Assembly: GCA_903813345.2 (NCBI GenBank)
Contig: CAIIXF020000288.1
Coordinates: forward strand, 1-25,000
Origin: Owenia fusiformis
Taxonomy: Eukaryota; Annelida; Polychaeta; Sabellida; Oweniidae
Reading direction: 5' to 3'
DNA: 25,000 bases
Shown in pieces: positions 1-10,800 of the stretch. Position 1 is the first letter of the stretch; each line of letters opens with the position of its first letter. Both the position numbers and the translations under genes were made by a program. The notes under the pieces were generated by a model. That model was given only the letters and a program-made list of their open reading frames with translations. It made no database searches and was not told where the DNA came from.

Positions 1-241
1 ACAACCCTCGTATAGTACATTCATTACTTGACACACTTGCTCAGTTATGACGAAGAAATTGTTGTTAAAATAATGAAAAATGTATCGTTATATATCTTAA
101 CTACAGCTCTTAGAGCTACACATACGACTGGATTTTGTAACTCCAATTGACCATGGAGACGCTTCCTAAGAAATCACGTAACTTGTTGCGCAATTTTATA
201 GGGCTACGCTTAAGTTCAAGACTTGGGTTTTGTATATAGGA

Positions 242-401
242 TTATAAAAAAAGATTACCCTTTCGGAATTTGCAGAGAAATAGTAGATTTACATTATCGC
301 AGTCTCGGTCATTCCAAGAGCCTGTATTGAAAGCTCCGCCCCACCAGAGATTGCAGTGATGTGGGTCACCTCTTGGTCTCCCAAGGCCCCAACCGTTGGC
401 G
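242..401 (-). CDS. C-type lectin terminal exon (WND and last cysteines)
   Basis: The acceptor is a weak ...gggaatttacag. Two bases carried over from the previous exon complete an Ala codon, then the frame runs to TAA at 242-244. It encodes G-W-G-L-G-R-P-R, H-H-C-N, W-N-D-R-D-C and F-L-C-K. No AATAAA was seen in the 241 bases downstream inside the window. Confidence 0.78.
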
Positions 402-1147
402 CTGTAAATTCCCATGGATTTTATCACATTACAATATGGAGACTAAATAGAATTAGGGGCTGGCCCATATGGATACAGGTTGACCCAATCAACAAGTACA
501 ACATCAAGCTTACTTTTCATCACAGTACTCACGCTACATTCGGATCCCATGGTGTACCATCTGACCATACCCATGTTCCATTACGGCCTGGCTCGTCTGT
601 TCCGCCCAACCAGTAGTTGTTATTCCTTCTTCCTCCTCCAACGTCGTGTCGTGCCATAAGATAATTCTGGAGTTAAGATGTATAGGGTTTCAACGCATGA
701 TGTTCGAGACATATAACTATCATTTAGGAGGTGGATTTCCGTAATACCTCTGTACAGGTGTGTACAACAAAGATGGGCAAAAGTTAGTACATGATATTAG
801 AATTATACTTTCAAAAGCACCGTCATCATTTTCGCTGGAAGGGTGTCCTATCATAAAACCCCGAAACAGTTATTTACATTACTTTTAACTATGCATACGA
901 TGAGACAATAGAACAGTGAACAATCGAAGACAGAAACCTGTAAACCAAGGTGAATTAAAATGACTCACCAATTCAGGGATGTCGGCTATGCTCGCAAGTT
1001 CCCCATTTAAATGCTGACAATCTCGTCTTGCTTCAAACCAGTTAACAACGCCAAAGCTACCGAGCGAGCTCCACCAATAGCACCATGGTGAAGTCTCGCT
1101 TGAACTCTCCAAACCGCGTGCGCATGGTTCATACGGTTGCCCCGCAA
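242..1147 (-). CDS. C-type lectin-like domain protein, three 3' coding exons (5' end missing)
   Basis: Three minus-strand exons join in frame: 969-1147, 533-666 and 242-401, ending in TAA at 242-244. The roughly 157 residues form an almost complete C-type lectin domain. It starts with a W-C-Y-W-W stretch and N-W-F-E-A-R-R-D-C, continues with G-E-L-A-S-I, Y-W-L-G-G-T-D and W-V-W-S-D-G-T-P-W, and ends with W-N-D-R-D-C and F-L-C-K-F. The four canonical cysteines are present, plus two N-terminal ones (E-P-C and P-W-C), which suggests a long-form domain. WND is retained, but the position that usually holds EPN or QPD reads R-P-R, so canonical Ca2+-dependent sugar binding is doubtful (inference). 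The first exon seen begins in phase, needing one upstream base, so at least one 5' exon, presumably with a signal peptide, lies further right and was not recognised. The likely product is a small secreted recognition protein. Confidence 0.85.
533..666 (-). CDS. C-type lectin exon n-1 (core YWLGGTD / WVWSDGTPW)
   Basis: The acceptor is cttaactccag and the donor is GTGAGT; the exon is 134 nt (44 codons plus 2 nt). It carries the strongly diagnostic N-Y-W-L-G-G-T-D and G-T-W-V-W-S-D-G-T-P-W segments and joins the previous exon in phase 0. Confidence 0.85.
969..1147 (-). CDS. C-type lectin exon n-2 (N-terminal half of domain)
   Basis: The acceptor is cttatttccag and the donor is GTGAGT. The 179 nt comprise two nt completing a split codon plus 59 codons. 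They encode the first beta strand and helix of the domain, with cysteines at E-P-C, P-W-C and R-R-D-C, and end at I-P-E-L in phase 0. Confidence 0.82.
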
Positions 1148-1436
1148 CTGGAAATAAGATATACTTGCTAACAAATCAAACAAACAAACAATTGAATATT
1201 ACACCGAATAATGTAGGGTCTCAGGTAGCATTCACAATTTATGCTTTCACATATTGTCTCAAGAAAACCCTTGAGCAGCAATTAACATGTTATAATACCG
1301 TTACCACCTTATTTCTTAAAGCCTTTTTGATGCTAACGAATTCATGATTTTGTGATCTTTTTTCTACCGCACATCCTCTATATTTCTTTCCTGAATAAAT
1401 AAGAATTCATAGATGTTTCACCAATCAACTTGTAAT

Positions 1437-1595
1437 ATATGCAATATTAAAATATAAAGCTTTGCACATGAACTTGAACTACATTTTTGCACGTTTAAAC
1501 CAGAACTCACAATTTATTTACATTATGCAATATAAATATAGCACTTTGCACACGAATTCGAATTACTTTTTGACACATTTTACTCACCAGAATAA
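1437..1595. repeat. Imperfect direct duplication, two copies of about 70 bp
   Basis: Positions 1437-1508 and 1523-1595 share the order ATGCAATAT, ATATA, GC-TTTGCACA-GAA-TTGAA, then TTTTTG-CAC, TTTA and CCAGAA, with many substitutions and short indels. It is an old local duplication with no coding content. Confidence 0.5.
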
Positions 1596-2995
1596 GTGCA
1601 AAATACTACTACAAATATAAAAATGTTCATTTTGTTTCTGTTTTTAAATACAATCTGAATATAAAAACAAGTCCCTGGTATTATACAGAACCGGTATATT
1701 TAGCCTGATGTTAGATTTCTGTGGGAAACAACAGTCGCCGATAGGCTACCATTAAGAAAAAAACAACAAAGAATGTTTCTTTAATATTCTTAAAGAAAAA
1801 TACCATACTGTTATGCATAATGTCAAACGAGATAAAACAATTTGGAGAAAACTGTTCATATAAAATGTCGAGAAATGCCAAAATAAGGTGGTAAATGTGT
1901 AACATTCAGGCATGTGAGAGGAAAACAGTACACAAATATTTTATTCCGTATTCGAGTACAATGATAAAATCAATTGATAAAGTTGTCAAGGTTGAATCTA
2001 GGCCGACCTACAATCAAAATATAGGTTTCTAAACAACGATATGCTTACACATTGCTAATATGTACACATATCGTTGTACATATAAAGGTTGTGCTATGCG
2101 CATCATAGACTCGTTTGCGTTCATTAGCAACAAAAAGTAGCAAGAATGCATTTATTGCAATTTGTATGACATAAACAACAAATAGGATAAAATTACCCTA
2201 CCTAGCTATAAACATGCCGATGAAGAAACAATTTCCACATCGCTTGTTTTGAAATTATTATGAGAGTTAACATCTATCTAATTTTGATACAAATGCGACA
2301 TAGTAAGTACCCAATTCAAGAAAAAATGTAACGTCAGCTGGAACATTTGGGTGAAACCGCCATATCAGACCACCACTCAATGTGAAAACCTTGAATATGA
2401 ACACCTGTCCCAAAGGCGTCCATATAACACATTTTTCTTGTAATTATGTTTATTTTAACATTAAAAAATAATTAACCTCCTTTCAATGATACCTACAGTA
2501 TCATATAACGCTAATAAAGCAAAGAAATAAAATAATCACAAAAACATCATAGCAAATTCATCAAACTCTTTATTTTTAATTTGATGAATATCTATATTTT
2601 ATAAAAAGCAGACTAGCAAACCATATGAACAGAATACACGAAGTCATATTAAAACTACAATAAGGCGGTTATCTACACGTCCTTTTGAGAACTTGAACGT
2701 TAACTTGAAATACTATGATCCCAATGGATTACTTTTCTCCTCTCAAATGTTTTTCCAGTGGCCTAATTACAAATAACTCATAATTTTAAACCTTCTCTCA
2801 TAAACGCGAAGCTTTACCTCCCCACTAACCGAGGCCTAACAAAAAAGCTACCAAATGACTCTTTTTGTTGTTCTAAAACTCTACATTCTTATGCAATTAC
2901 AGACAAATTGTTCAGGGAATGATAACATACTATTTCTTTTAACATTCGTATACATGCATGTACATTCTAATATTGTACTGTGGTTAATAACTTGA

Positions 2996-3258
2996 TTTAT
3001 CCTATGCCAAGTAGAGTTTTAGGGAGATAAGTTGGTAAGATATATCCCGTATCCTGATTTTGAGGTTTCCATATCCAGAACCTCCATTCTCCCGCCATAT
3101 CTCCCGCTACGGTGCATATCTTCCCGCTTCGGTGCATATCTTCCCGATTCCGGTAAGTAGTGGAAATGACTTTGCATATGAATGATTTGTTCAGTTTTAC
3201 ACCTTGTACTATTGAAGTGGCCATATGCCCCTGAAAACTCTACTTGGTATAGGATAAA
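2996..3258. mobile_element. Small inverted-repeat (MITE-like) element
   Basis: The left arm 2996-3020 and right arm 3234-3258 are 25-bp inverted copies with one mismatch (TTTATCCTATGCCAAGTAGA... against its complement). The interior is about 210 bp and non-coding, with a short repeated block (cggtgcatatcttcccg twice near 3111-3147). No certain target-site duplication was found, so the superfamily is unassigned. A further inverted pair, ggtttggatattggg (about 3272) and ccccatatccaaaacc (about 3370), follows just outside. Confidence 0.6.
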
Positions 3259-3883
3259 GCAGTTATGTACGGTCGGTTTGGATATTGGGTTCATCCCTCG
3301 TGAGATTTGCACATCTACCTTCGGTCCCTATGGTCCCTCAGGTACATATGCATATCTCCCTCTGGATAAACCCCATATCCAAAACCTCCCAGTACATAAC
3401 CCTTATATATCTGTATACAGTATGATCATAGCATGTCATATATTTATACAATACATCAAGATGGTTTAAGGTATCAATAGAAATGAAATAATATAAAAAT
3501 TTCATTTTTACCCTTTGGTCAGTAAGTTCTATTGTACTATCTTTCTGTTTGTGATTAAATTTATGATATAAAATTTGTGAAAGAAAATAAAACTATAACA
3601 GTGAATAAGAGCCAGGAAAAACTCGGATTTAAATTTGATTTCATGAAATCAACATTATATTAAAATTGATGTTCTCCCTTTCCATTGATACATATGATAA
3701 AAAATGTATTGAGCTATTGTAATGGATTGTAAGAAAATTCTCAGAATCATAAATACAATTGAAGAAGTTCAGTGGTTTTACAACATTGTATGGGGAATTG
3801 GTTATGGTTGTATGGAGATGATTTTTAGGAACATAAAGAATAAAAATATAAACAGGGTTAAGACATCATAAAACATTTAATTA

Positions 3884-3889
3884 TTTATT
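3884..3889 (-). terminator. Candidate polyA signal of the ABCB gene
   Basis: TTTATT on the plus strand reads AATAAA on the minus strand, about 690 nt past the ABCB stop. I found no closer canonical AATAAA in the 3' flank. A variant ATTAAA lies at 4309-4314. Choosing between them needs transcript data. Confidence 0.35.
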
Positions 3890-4579
3890 GAGTAAATAGT
3901 CCTATAGCAAAGGTAATTTTTCCATCGTATATTCAGTATATTCGTCGTATCGAAATGTGACACAAATAAATAATGCAAATGTAATAATAACAATAATATT
4001 GTACTATTTACATCAGTAATATCAATGTGTAATATATATGTACATATGTATATGTATGTAAAATAAATAGTAATAACTGTATAACAGTATTATGTATAAA
4101 AATACAATAATCAGTCTTTATATTCTATATCCACAAACTTATTTGTATCACAACGCCCAAACTTTGTGCTAGCAAATAAAGAAATAATTAAATAAACTTG
4201 TTTAACAAGGACAATAATTATACAAAATTTCAAATTAAGACAATCTGAAAATCACTAGTATTCATAAGTTGATTGTCAATAGGCGTGTGTGTTTCAATAT
4301 TATATTGTTTTAATATTATCAAACGTTTGGCTTAAGCAATAATTCATCAGAAAAACATGATTTCTTCTCATTTATATAGAAACAAAATTAATTTCAATTT
4401 TTTACAAAATAATTCTTAACTAATTACTCTAGTTGATGTCGAGTATCTTGAGTATTAGTCTATTATGCAGTAACAGTACGTTCAGCTTCAGTTATTCAGT
4501 TATCATTTCGTGTCAGTGATGCGTTCTTTGTTTACATGACGTAGTGAACCCAAGGTGATTAGCCAATCAAGAGTCTGCT

Positions 4580-4807
4580 TTAGTTGATAACACTTATTTC
4601 TGGGCCACCCTTGCGTCCTTTGCTCACTTGATGTAGAGTATAATAGAATCCCTGAAGGGCCATTAGCTCAGAATGTGATCCTAACTCTGTCACGTGTCCA
4701 TGACGTATTATTGCTATAGTATCGGCATTTTGTATTGTTGAGAGTCTATGAGCAATCATGATGCAAGTCCGTCCTTTTTGCGCCTTGTCTAATGCTTCTT
4801 GAACAAT
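4580..4807 (-). CDS. ABCB1: ABCB exon 25: NBD2 D-to-H-loop region and C-terminus
   Basis: The acceptor is catattttag; 75 codons plus TAA. It begins I-V-Q-E-A-L-D-K, carries the H-loop in [14 protein letters not shown], and ends after a short basic tail (S-K-G-R-K-G-G) at V-I-N-stop. Confidence 0.95.
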   Translation of the reverse strand: MVQEALDKAQKGRTCIMIAHRLSTIQNADTIAIIRHGHVTELGSHSELMALQGFYYTLHQVSKGRKGGPEISVIN

Positions 4808-7800
4808 CTAAAATATGAAGTTAATATGAATTGTATTGACAGCTATCCCTGTGTTAAATGTGTACAGTAAAGGCTGTCTTAAATCATGCTAGAACTAGCT
4901 GACACAAATACATAAGGTTTGGAGAATAAAAATGTACATTCAATATATATATAAGACTTTTACAAAGATATAGACACTGAGTGCCAAAAGTTGAAATTTG
5001 CTATGTAGTACCTTTCTCCAAGTTACTATGACAACCGATAAAATGCCAAATGTCAACTGAACAAGTCTCAGAGTGGCAAGTGCTTCTACAGAACAGAACA
5101 ATACTAGTATATTAAAAAATATTTTTTATGAGCGATACGGAGTTCATTATACGAGGGGTGATTCAAAAGTAATGGACAAAATTTTATAGGCATGCTTACT
5201 CTCACCCAATTTGTATGAAATTTGGTACATATGAAGATCAACCAATTATCTATTAGTTGTGAAAACTGTATCACATCAATCGAAATACATTTCAAGATAT
5301 AGCACATCTCCCGCATAAGGGTGCTTATACCCGGAATTGGCTTTTTAAGTATATCCCCATCATAATAACATGCATTTTCATGAAAAGTTAGCGTTTTCAA
5401 AAATTGACGACAGTAGCACGATACGTTCAACCATAAATCTCGTCATGCCTGATCATTCATTTACATTCTATTTAATATTTAGATCATCTGTTATGGCACT
5501 TATTTCAATCTCCCAACTGCATTTAAGATTGCTTCTACAAAGTGAATATTGTTGTTATCCTTGTGATCAGGAGGGCAAGTTTGTGGTCTTTCAGATCGCT
5601 AAAGATTCAATACCCTCTCATCACCTCCATCGAAGTGCTTGTACAATAAGGCTTGCCTTTGAAAATGCCTTGTGTGTTTTTGATTTTCCGGACAATAACC
5701 TGTCTTGTCTCCTTTTACTACCAATTATACTTTGAAAATCCTTTGTTTGACTTTAATTGTTGTAATTAATGTCACATTTCTTCTAATTCTGGGCATTTCA
5801 TGGATACGTGTGAATTTTAGAGTTTGACTCACTTTCTGACTCTCTGTGATTCACTATTCTAAAAAATTCATTGAGATATGGTACAGTACGATTTGCTGCT
5901 GAACTAAGAACTCACCAGCATATGAATGGACATGTGAGTCTTCCTTGGCAATTCATTTACCAATTTATAGACCCAGCATATGTGTTGGAGTCTTTAAATG
6001 AAATGAAACAGAAATGACCAAAATAATCAATTATCATTCAAAAATGGATTCCGCCCATGCGTACCCTAGTTACCATGGTTACCCATAGCTGATACAATAT
6101 TGAATGCAGTTAGGTACGAATTTGACACTTTGTAGATAATTGAATGATCTAATGTATGTCAGAAAATTAGACTGATTGGACAATGTTAAGTAGACCTATA
6201 AATTTTTGTCCATTACTTTTGAATCACCCCTCGTAGAACGACCTTTCTCTCCAAAAACCAAAAATTCCAAAAACATACTTTTTCACTCTCTGTATCCAAG
6301 GCTGATGTTGCCTCATCCAGGAGGAGGACTTTAGGGTTGCGTATAAGAGCCCTGGCGATGGCCACTCTCTGTTTTTGACCTCCTGACAATTGGGCTCCCT
6401 TATCACCAACGTTGGTCTCATATCCCTAAAGTAATATGCATATTTCAGGATAGTTTTAATAGGCATTACATTTAGATAGTTATCATTACATTTATTCATT
6501 TGAATATTTTGTTAGAATAGAAAGTTTAACTCCAAATTCAAATCCACTTAGTGAACTTATTATATGTGCACTTAATACAAATACTAAAAAGGTTGGAAGG
6601 ATATATATAGAATGAATGACTCCCTCAGAATAAGTTAGTACATTTTTGAATTCCAGAATATAATCATACGCAAAATGCATGAAAAACATTTCTTCGTCAT
6701 ACAAATTTACGTTTTTCGTTTTTCTTACCAGAGGAAGTTCACTAATGAATTTATGAATATTTGATTTCTTTGCCGCCTCTATTATTTCATCCATTGTGAC
6801 TGGTCGAGAGTTATCCCCATATGCTATGTTCTCCGCTATTGATGTATCAAATAGTACAGGTTCTTGTGACACTAGACCGATCTGTTGTCTAAGCCATTGC
6901 AGATTCAGTTCCTTCACGTCAGATCCACCAAAACTCTGCAAACGTAATAAATCATTTATATGCATTTACTATGTTTGATGGATATACGGTGAACGGGTGC
7001 TTTTTCAGCAGAATGGTTTTCATTATATTTGTAATAAAGTTTGGTATTGTTTCCATTTAGGTGTTGCCATTTCCGTTAAGGTGTTGCCATTTTAACATGT
7101 TTCACAATGCTGCCATTTAAGTTGTGATTTTAATAAATGTGATACTTTGCCATTTCTCCTAGCATATATACGTAAGTATGAGAAATATAAATCATGAACA
7201 GCGAAGTATATTTTACAATGATTTTTAAATAAAATCAAACGAATAGTGTCAACTAAAATAAACTTACAATATATTTTACGATTGACAACAACCCAGCAGC
7301 GTGATTCTAATAATTATCATGTTGACCATTCTTAAACGATTCATAAAAATGTTGACACCAACTTAATATTTCAATCAGCAATTACACCAGTTCATGAGAA
7401 AATTTACAAAGCAATAACAAAAACAGAGAGAATTTTAATTACAGTTAATAAATGCAGGAGAATGTTTTAATTACACAAGGTCACTGACTGGTTAGAGAGG
7501 GGCAGGAAGGAAGCCTAGGGTGAAATCTCGGTGAATATATAAGTTTGAAATGTTGACTTAGAATTCATTCACTCCATCGGGTTGACTTCGATACAGGTAA
7601 GTAAAGTATAACACAAAATATACATTTCAAACATAAAATCAGCATTGATAATTTTTTTCAAGCAAAACATTGATTTTCAACTGATTCAACAAGTATAAAT
7701 AAATTATGGGACTTCTGAAAATCTTTGTATATACAGTAGTATAGAACCATCGGCTTTGGAAGGGGAGACTGCCATTTGGAAAAATTCACATTTGGCAATC

Positions 7801-10800
7801 TATTAGACGTTTCAAAATGCTTAATTCGATAACATACAAATACGACGTATTATTTTGCGTCTTTCACAAATCTCATATCATACTCAAAATCAAATAATTA
7901 ATTGCCTATATGCAGTAATAAAGGAAAGCACTGCATCGAGGCCATGGTAATCATATTATGTTGTAGAATAAAAAATGGCTGTACTGAGTACTGTATAAAA
8001 TGTATACATTTGCACAATGTTGAAAATAATGTAGTAGGTTTACAGGAGACATTCATAATTCTAGCCTATCTAATTTGTAAATAAATTATGGGACTTCTGA
8101 AAATCTTTGTATATACAGTAGTATAGAAACATCAGCTTTGGGACATAGGTCCTTTCCCTTTGGCACTCGTGCTTATATATTTGTTTTGTTTTAGAATAAT
8201 TTCCATCATGCTTAAGTTGGTGTGCCTCATTGCCCTGGTGGCTATTACATATGCCAGTTCCATTGGATATCGATATGGAGGTGATAGGAATCGTGGGTAT
8301 GCAAGAAGTTACAACAGTCGACAGGGAAGCTACAGACGAGAGAGCTATGGACAAGAAGGCTACGGAGGAAATAGCTATGGGCAAGATAGCTACGGACAAA
8401 ATAGCTATGGACAGCGACAGGGAAGCTACAAACGAGAGAGCTATGGGCAAGGAAGCTACGGACAGAGTGACTACGGACGAGGAAACTACGAACAAGATAG
8501 CTACGGCCAGGGAAGTTATGGGAAAGACAGCTACCGACAAGGGAGCTATGGCCAAGATAGCTATGGACATCAGCCTCGAGGTTACAGATATGAACATTAA
8601 TGTGAGTTGTGTAACTTAATGATAAACCCTCATTCCTCAATGAATCAGTACAACGAAATTAATCTTTCTTCACTCAGGTAGTATTCATGAATTCAACTGC
8701 CAGTTGACGGTATAACCTATTTTTTTATTTCAATGTGAATTGTACCTGCCACTTTCTCATTCATATCTAAATGAGTGTAGAATAGAATAGTGTGTAAATC
8801 CGTCAGTTGATTCGTCATTGCTCCCCAAATTATTGAGTAGCAATTAAACATTTCTTTGAAAAAAATCAAACGATAGATTTTAATCAATAACTATCTATGA
8901 TTACTGTAATTAATCATCTAATGTAATTTAAACTATCTTGAATGTCTATGACGATTGGTAGTATATATTTTGTGTATTTTTGATTATGAAGGAAATAAAT
9001 AAAATGTAAAAAATAGATTTTAATTTTAATTAACTTTTGACCTTCTTTATTTTTCAGCTGGATGCCGATCATACTGTATGAAGTATGTTAAATCTGCCAT
9101 CCCAGACGTTCTAAGAAAGTAGCTAATTTAATAGCGATATTTATTCATATTAACTGTAAACTGAATTAAGTTGAATAAATATTGTTAATTTGAATACAAA
9201 CAAAGTTTTGTACAACTCGAATCCATTAATTACTAGTGAACTACTATAATGTCACGTGCAGTCTCTAATTTTCTGGACAAACTATGCACATTTAAAAACA
9301 AGAAGAAATGTCATTAATTAGTATTTTTGTTAGAAATACAATGCTTAGGGATATATACAGTTAAAACTAAGAACTGGTGCGCTTACGATTGCTAAAGAGT
9401 AAATATATGGGAAAGTAAAACAGGTTCAGAAAGTGGATTGAAATAAATAAATCAAAAAGTTTATACATTTAGAAAAAATGAAACCTGTCAGCGAGAAACT
9501 GTCAGATTCATAGAATTATCATTAAAAAAGACAAATGTCAAATAAACTGAAATAGTGCATTCAAAATCGATCAGATCCTGTATATTCCAATGAGAATGAA
9601 GCCTGCTGTGAATGAATGTGTCATTCTGAAATATCAAAACCTACCACTGTGCCACTGTCAGAATCGTAGAATCTTTCTATGAGTTGAATTGCGGTGCTCT
9701 TGCCGCACCCTGACGAACCCACTAAAGCAAGACTCTGGCCTGGTTTGACACGTAGGAACAACCCATCAAGTACCTGCACATCGGGACGAGTCGGGTACCT
9801 GAATCTTACGTCCTCGAACGTCAGGTCACCCTCGTACTTTTCCTAAAACAGATAATAATGAGTAAGGAATAGCATCTTTATGGCTTAACTTAATATCGTT
9901 TGACTCGATGAGAGCATGGCATTGCACATTCCATAGAACCTCTTTTTACACTGTCTTATATAATGGCAATCAAAATGGCCACCATATTTTTAAAAAAGTT
10001 AAGATTATGAACTTAATCAAAATCAGATACTTTTTGCAAGAAAGATTGTTTAAATCTCAAAAACATTTTCAACAGTCATCGACACTAAAACAGCGACCGA
10101 TTTGAAATAAGAGGTCATTTGAAAAATGCAGAACGACTCTTACTGCCATAGAACGAACATGAGTATGACATTTGAATCAACGTCCGTTTTTAGGCGAACC
10201 GACGTACGGACTGAGGCTCTCCCTCTATATCTCAAATAGGTTCGATGAGATAAGCTATGATCAAATATGACAGTTTATTTCAAAGTTCTTATTTGAATTC
10301 GGTATCAGCTAAAATGAAATCCCAATGCCGTCGAAGTACCGAAACCTTTATTTCTCTTTTTACATTAAAAAACTGATATATTGATTCATTCACGTAATAA
10401 TAACACATTCTGTCACCTTACATTATGTGTTAATGACATTACAGAAAACCACATCAATCCAAACTGTTAGACAATGGCATGTTTCTCGAAAATATCATAA
10501 ATAAGTTTCCTTAACTTCTCTCCTCCTTTACAATTTTAAAATATTATAGAAGGCAATTGAATTCAGGAATTCATAATTAATAATATTTTGAGAAACGCCC
10601 AAAAACATCTATTCAAACATGAAAATATTACTATGAATCAAATCATATTTAGATAGTATTAAAAATTGAGACAACAAATCAAATTGAAAATAAGTGAAAG
10701 TCAAGAGGAAGTCACGTGGGTACATGCTCGCAATGAAGAGCATGCATAAGCTTTTCTAACATATTTTCATTCAAGTATGATTGACAACGTGACAACAATG

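Larger units (their letters stand above)
1148..4579. other. Intergenic/3'-flanking region between lectin and ABCB genes
   Basis: About 3.4 kb of AT-rich sequence without a recognisable coding exon. It contains an imperfect direct duplication (1437-1595), an inverted-repeat element (2996-3258), TA/TG-rich simple sequence near 4020-4070 and the presumed 3' UTR of the ABCB gene. An unidentified 5' exon of the lectin gene could lie here. Confidence 0.6.

Noticed and set aside
1711-1905. Hydrophobic 64-aa minus-strand frame as the missing lectin signal-peptide exon
   Set aside because: No convincing donor in the required phase and not signal-peptide-like in layout; the hydrophobicity reflects T-rich sequence.
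2079-2170. TATA-like catataaagg followed by an ATG on the plus strand
   Set aside because: The ATG opens only seven codons before a stop, and no downstream exon was recognised.
3019-3469. Overlapping 75-97-aa frames at 2997-3469
   Set aside because: They coincide with the inverted-repeat element and its repeats; no protein similarity.
5104-5735. 108-aa minus and 121-aa plus open frames
   Set aside because: They overlap or run into the mariner-type element ends and show no domain; they are chance frames in decayed transposon sequence.
8070-8640. Long open frames on the minus strand and in a second plus frame across the S-Y-G-Q gene
   Set aside because: They arise from the 15-bp repetitive codons. 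They lack a signal peptide, splice signals or family similarity, while the chosen frame has all gene signals.
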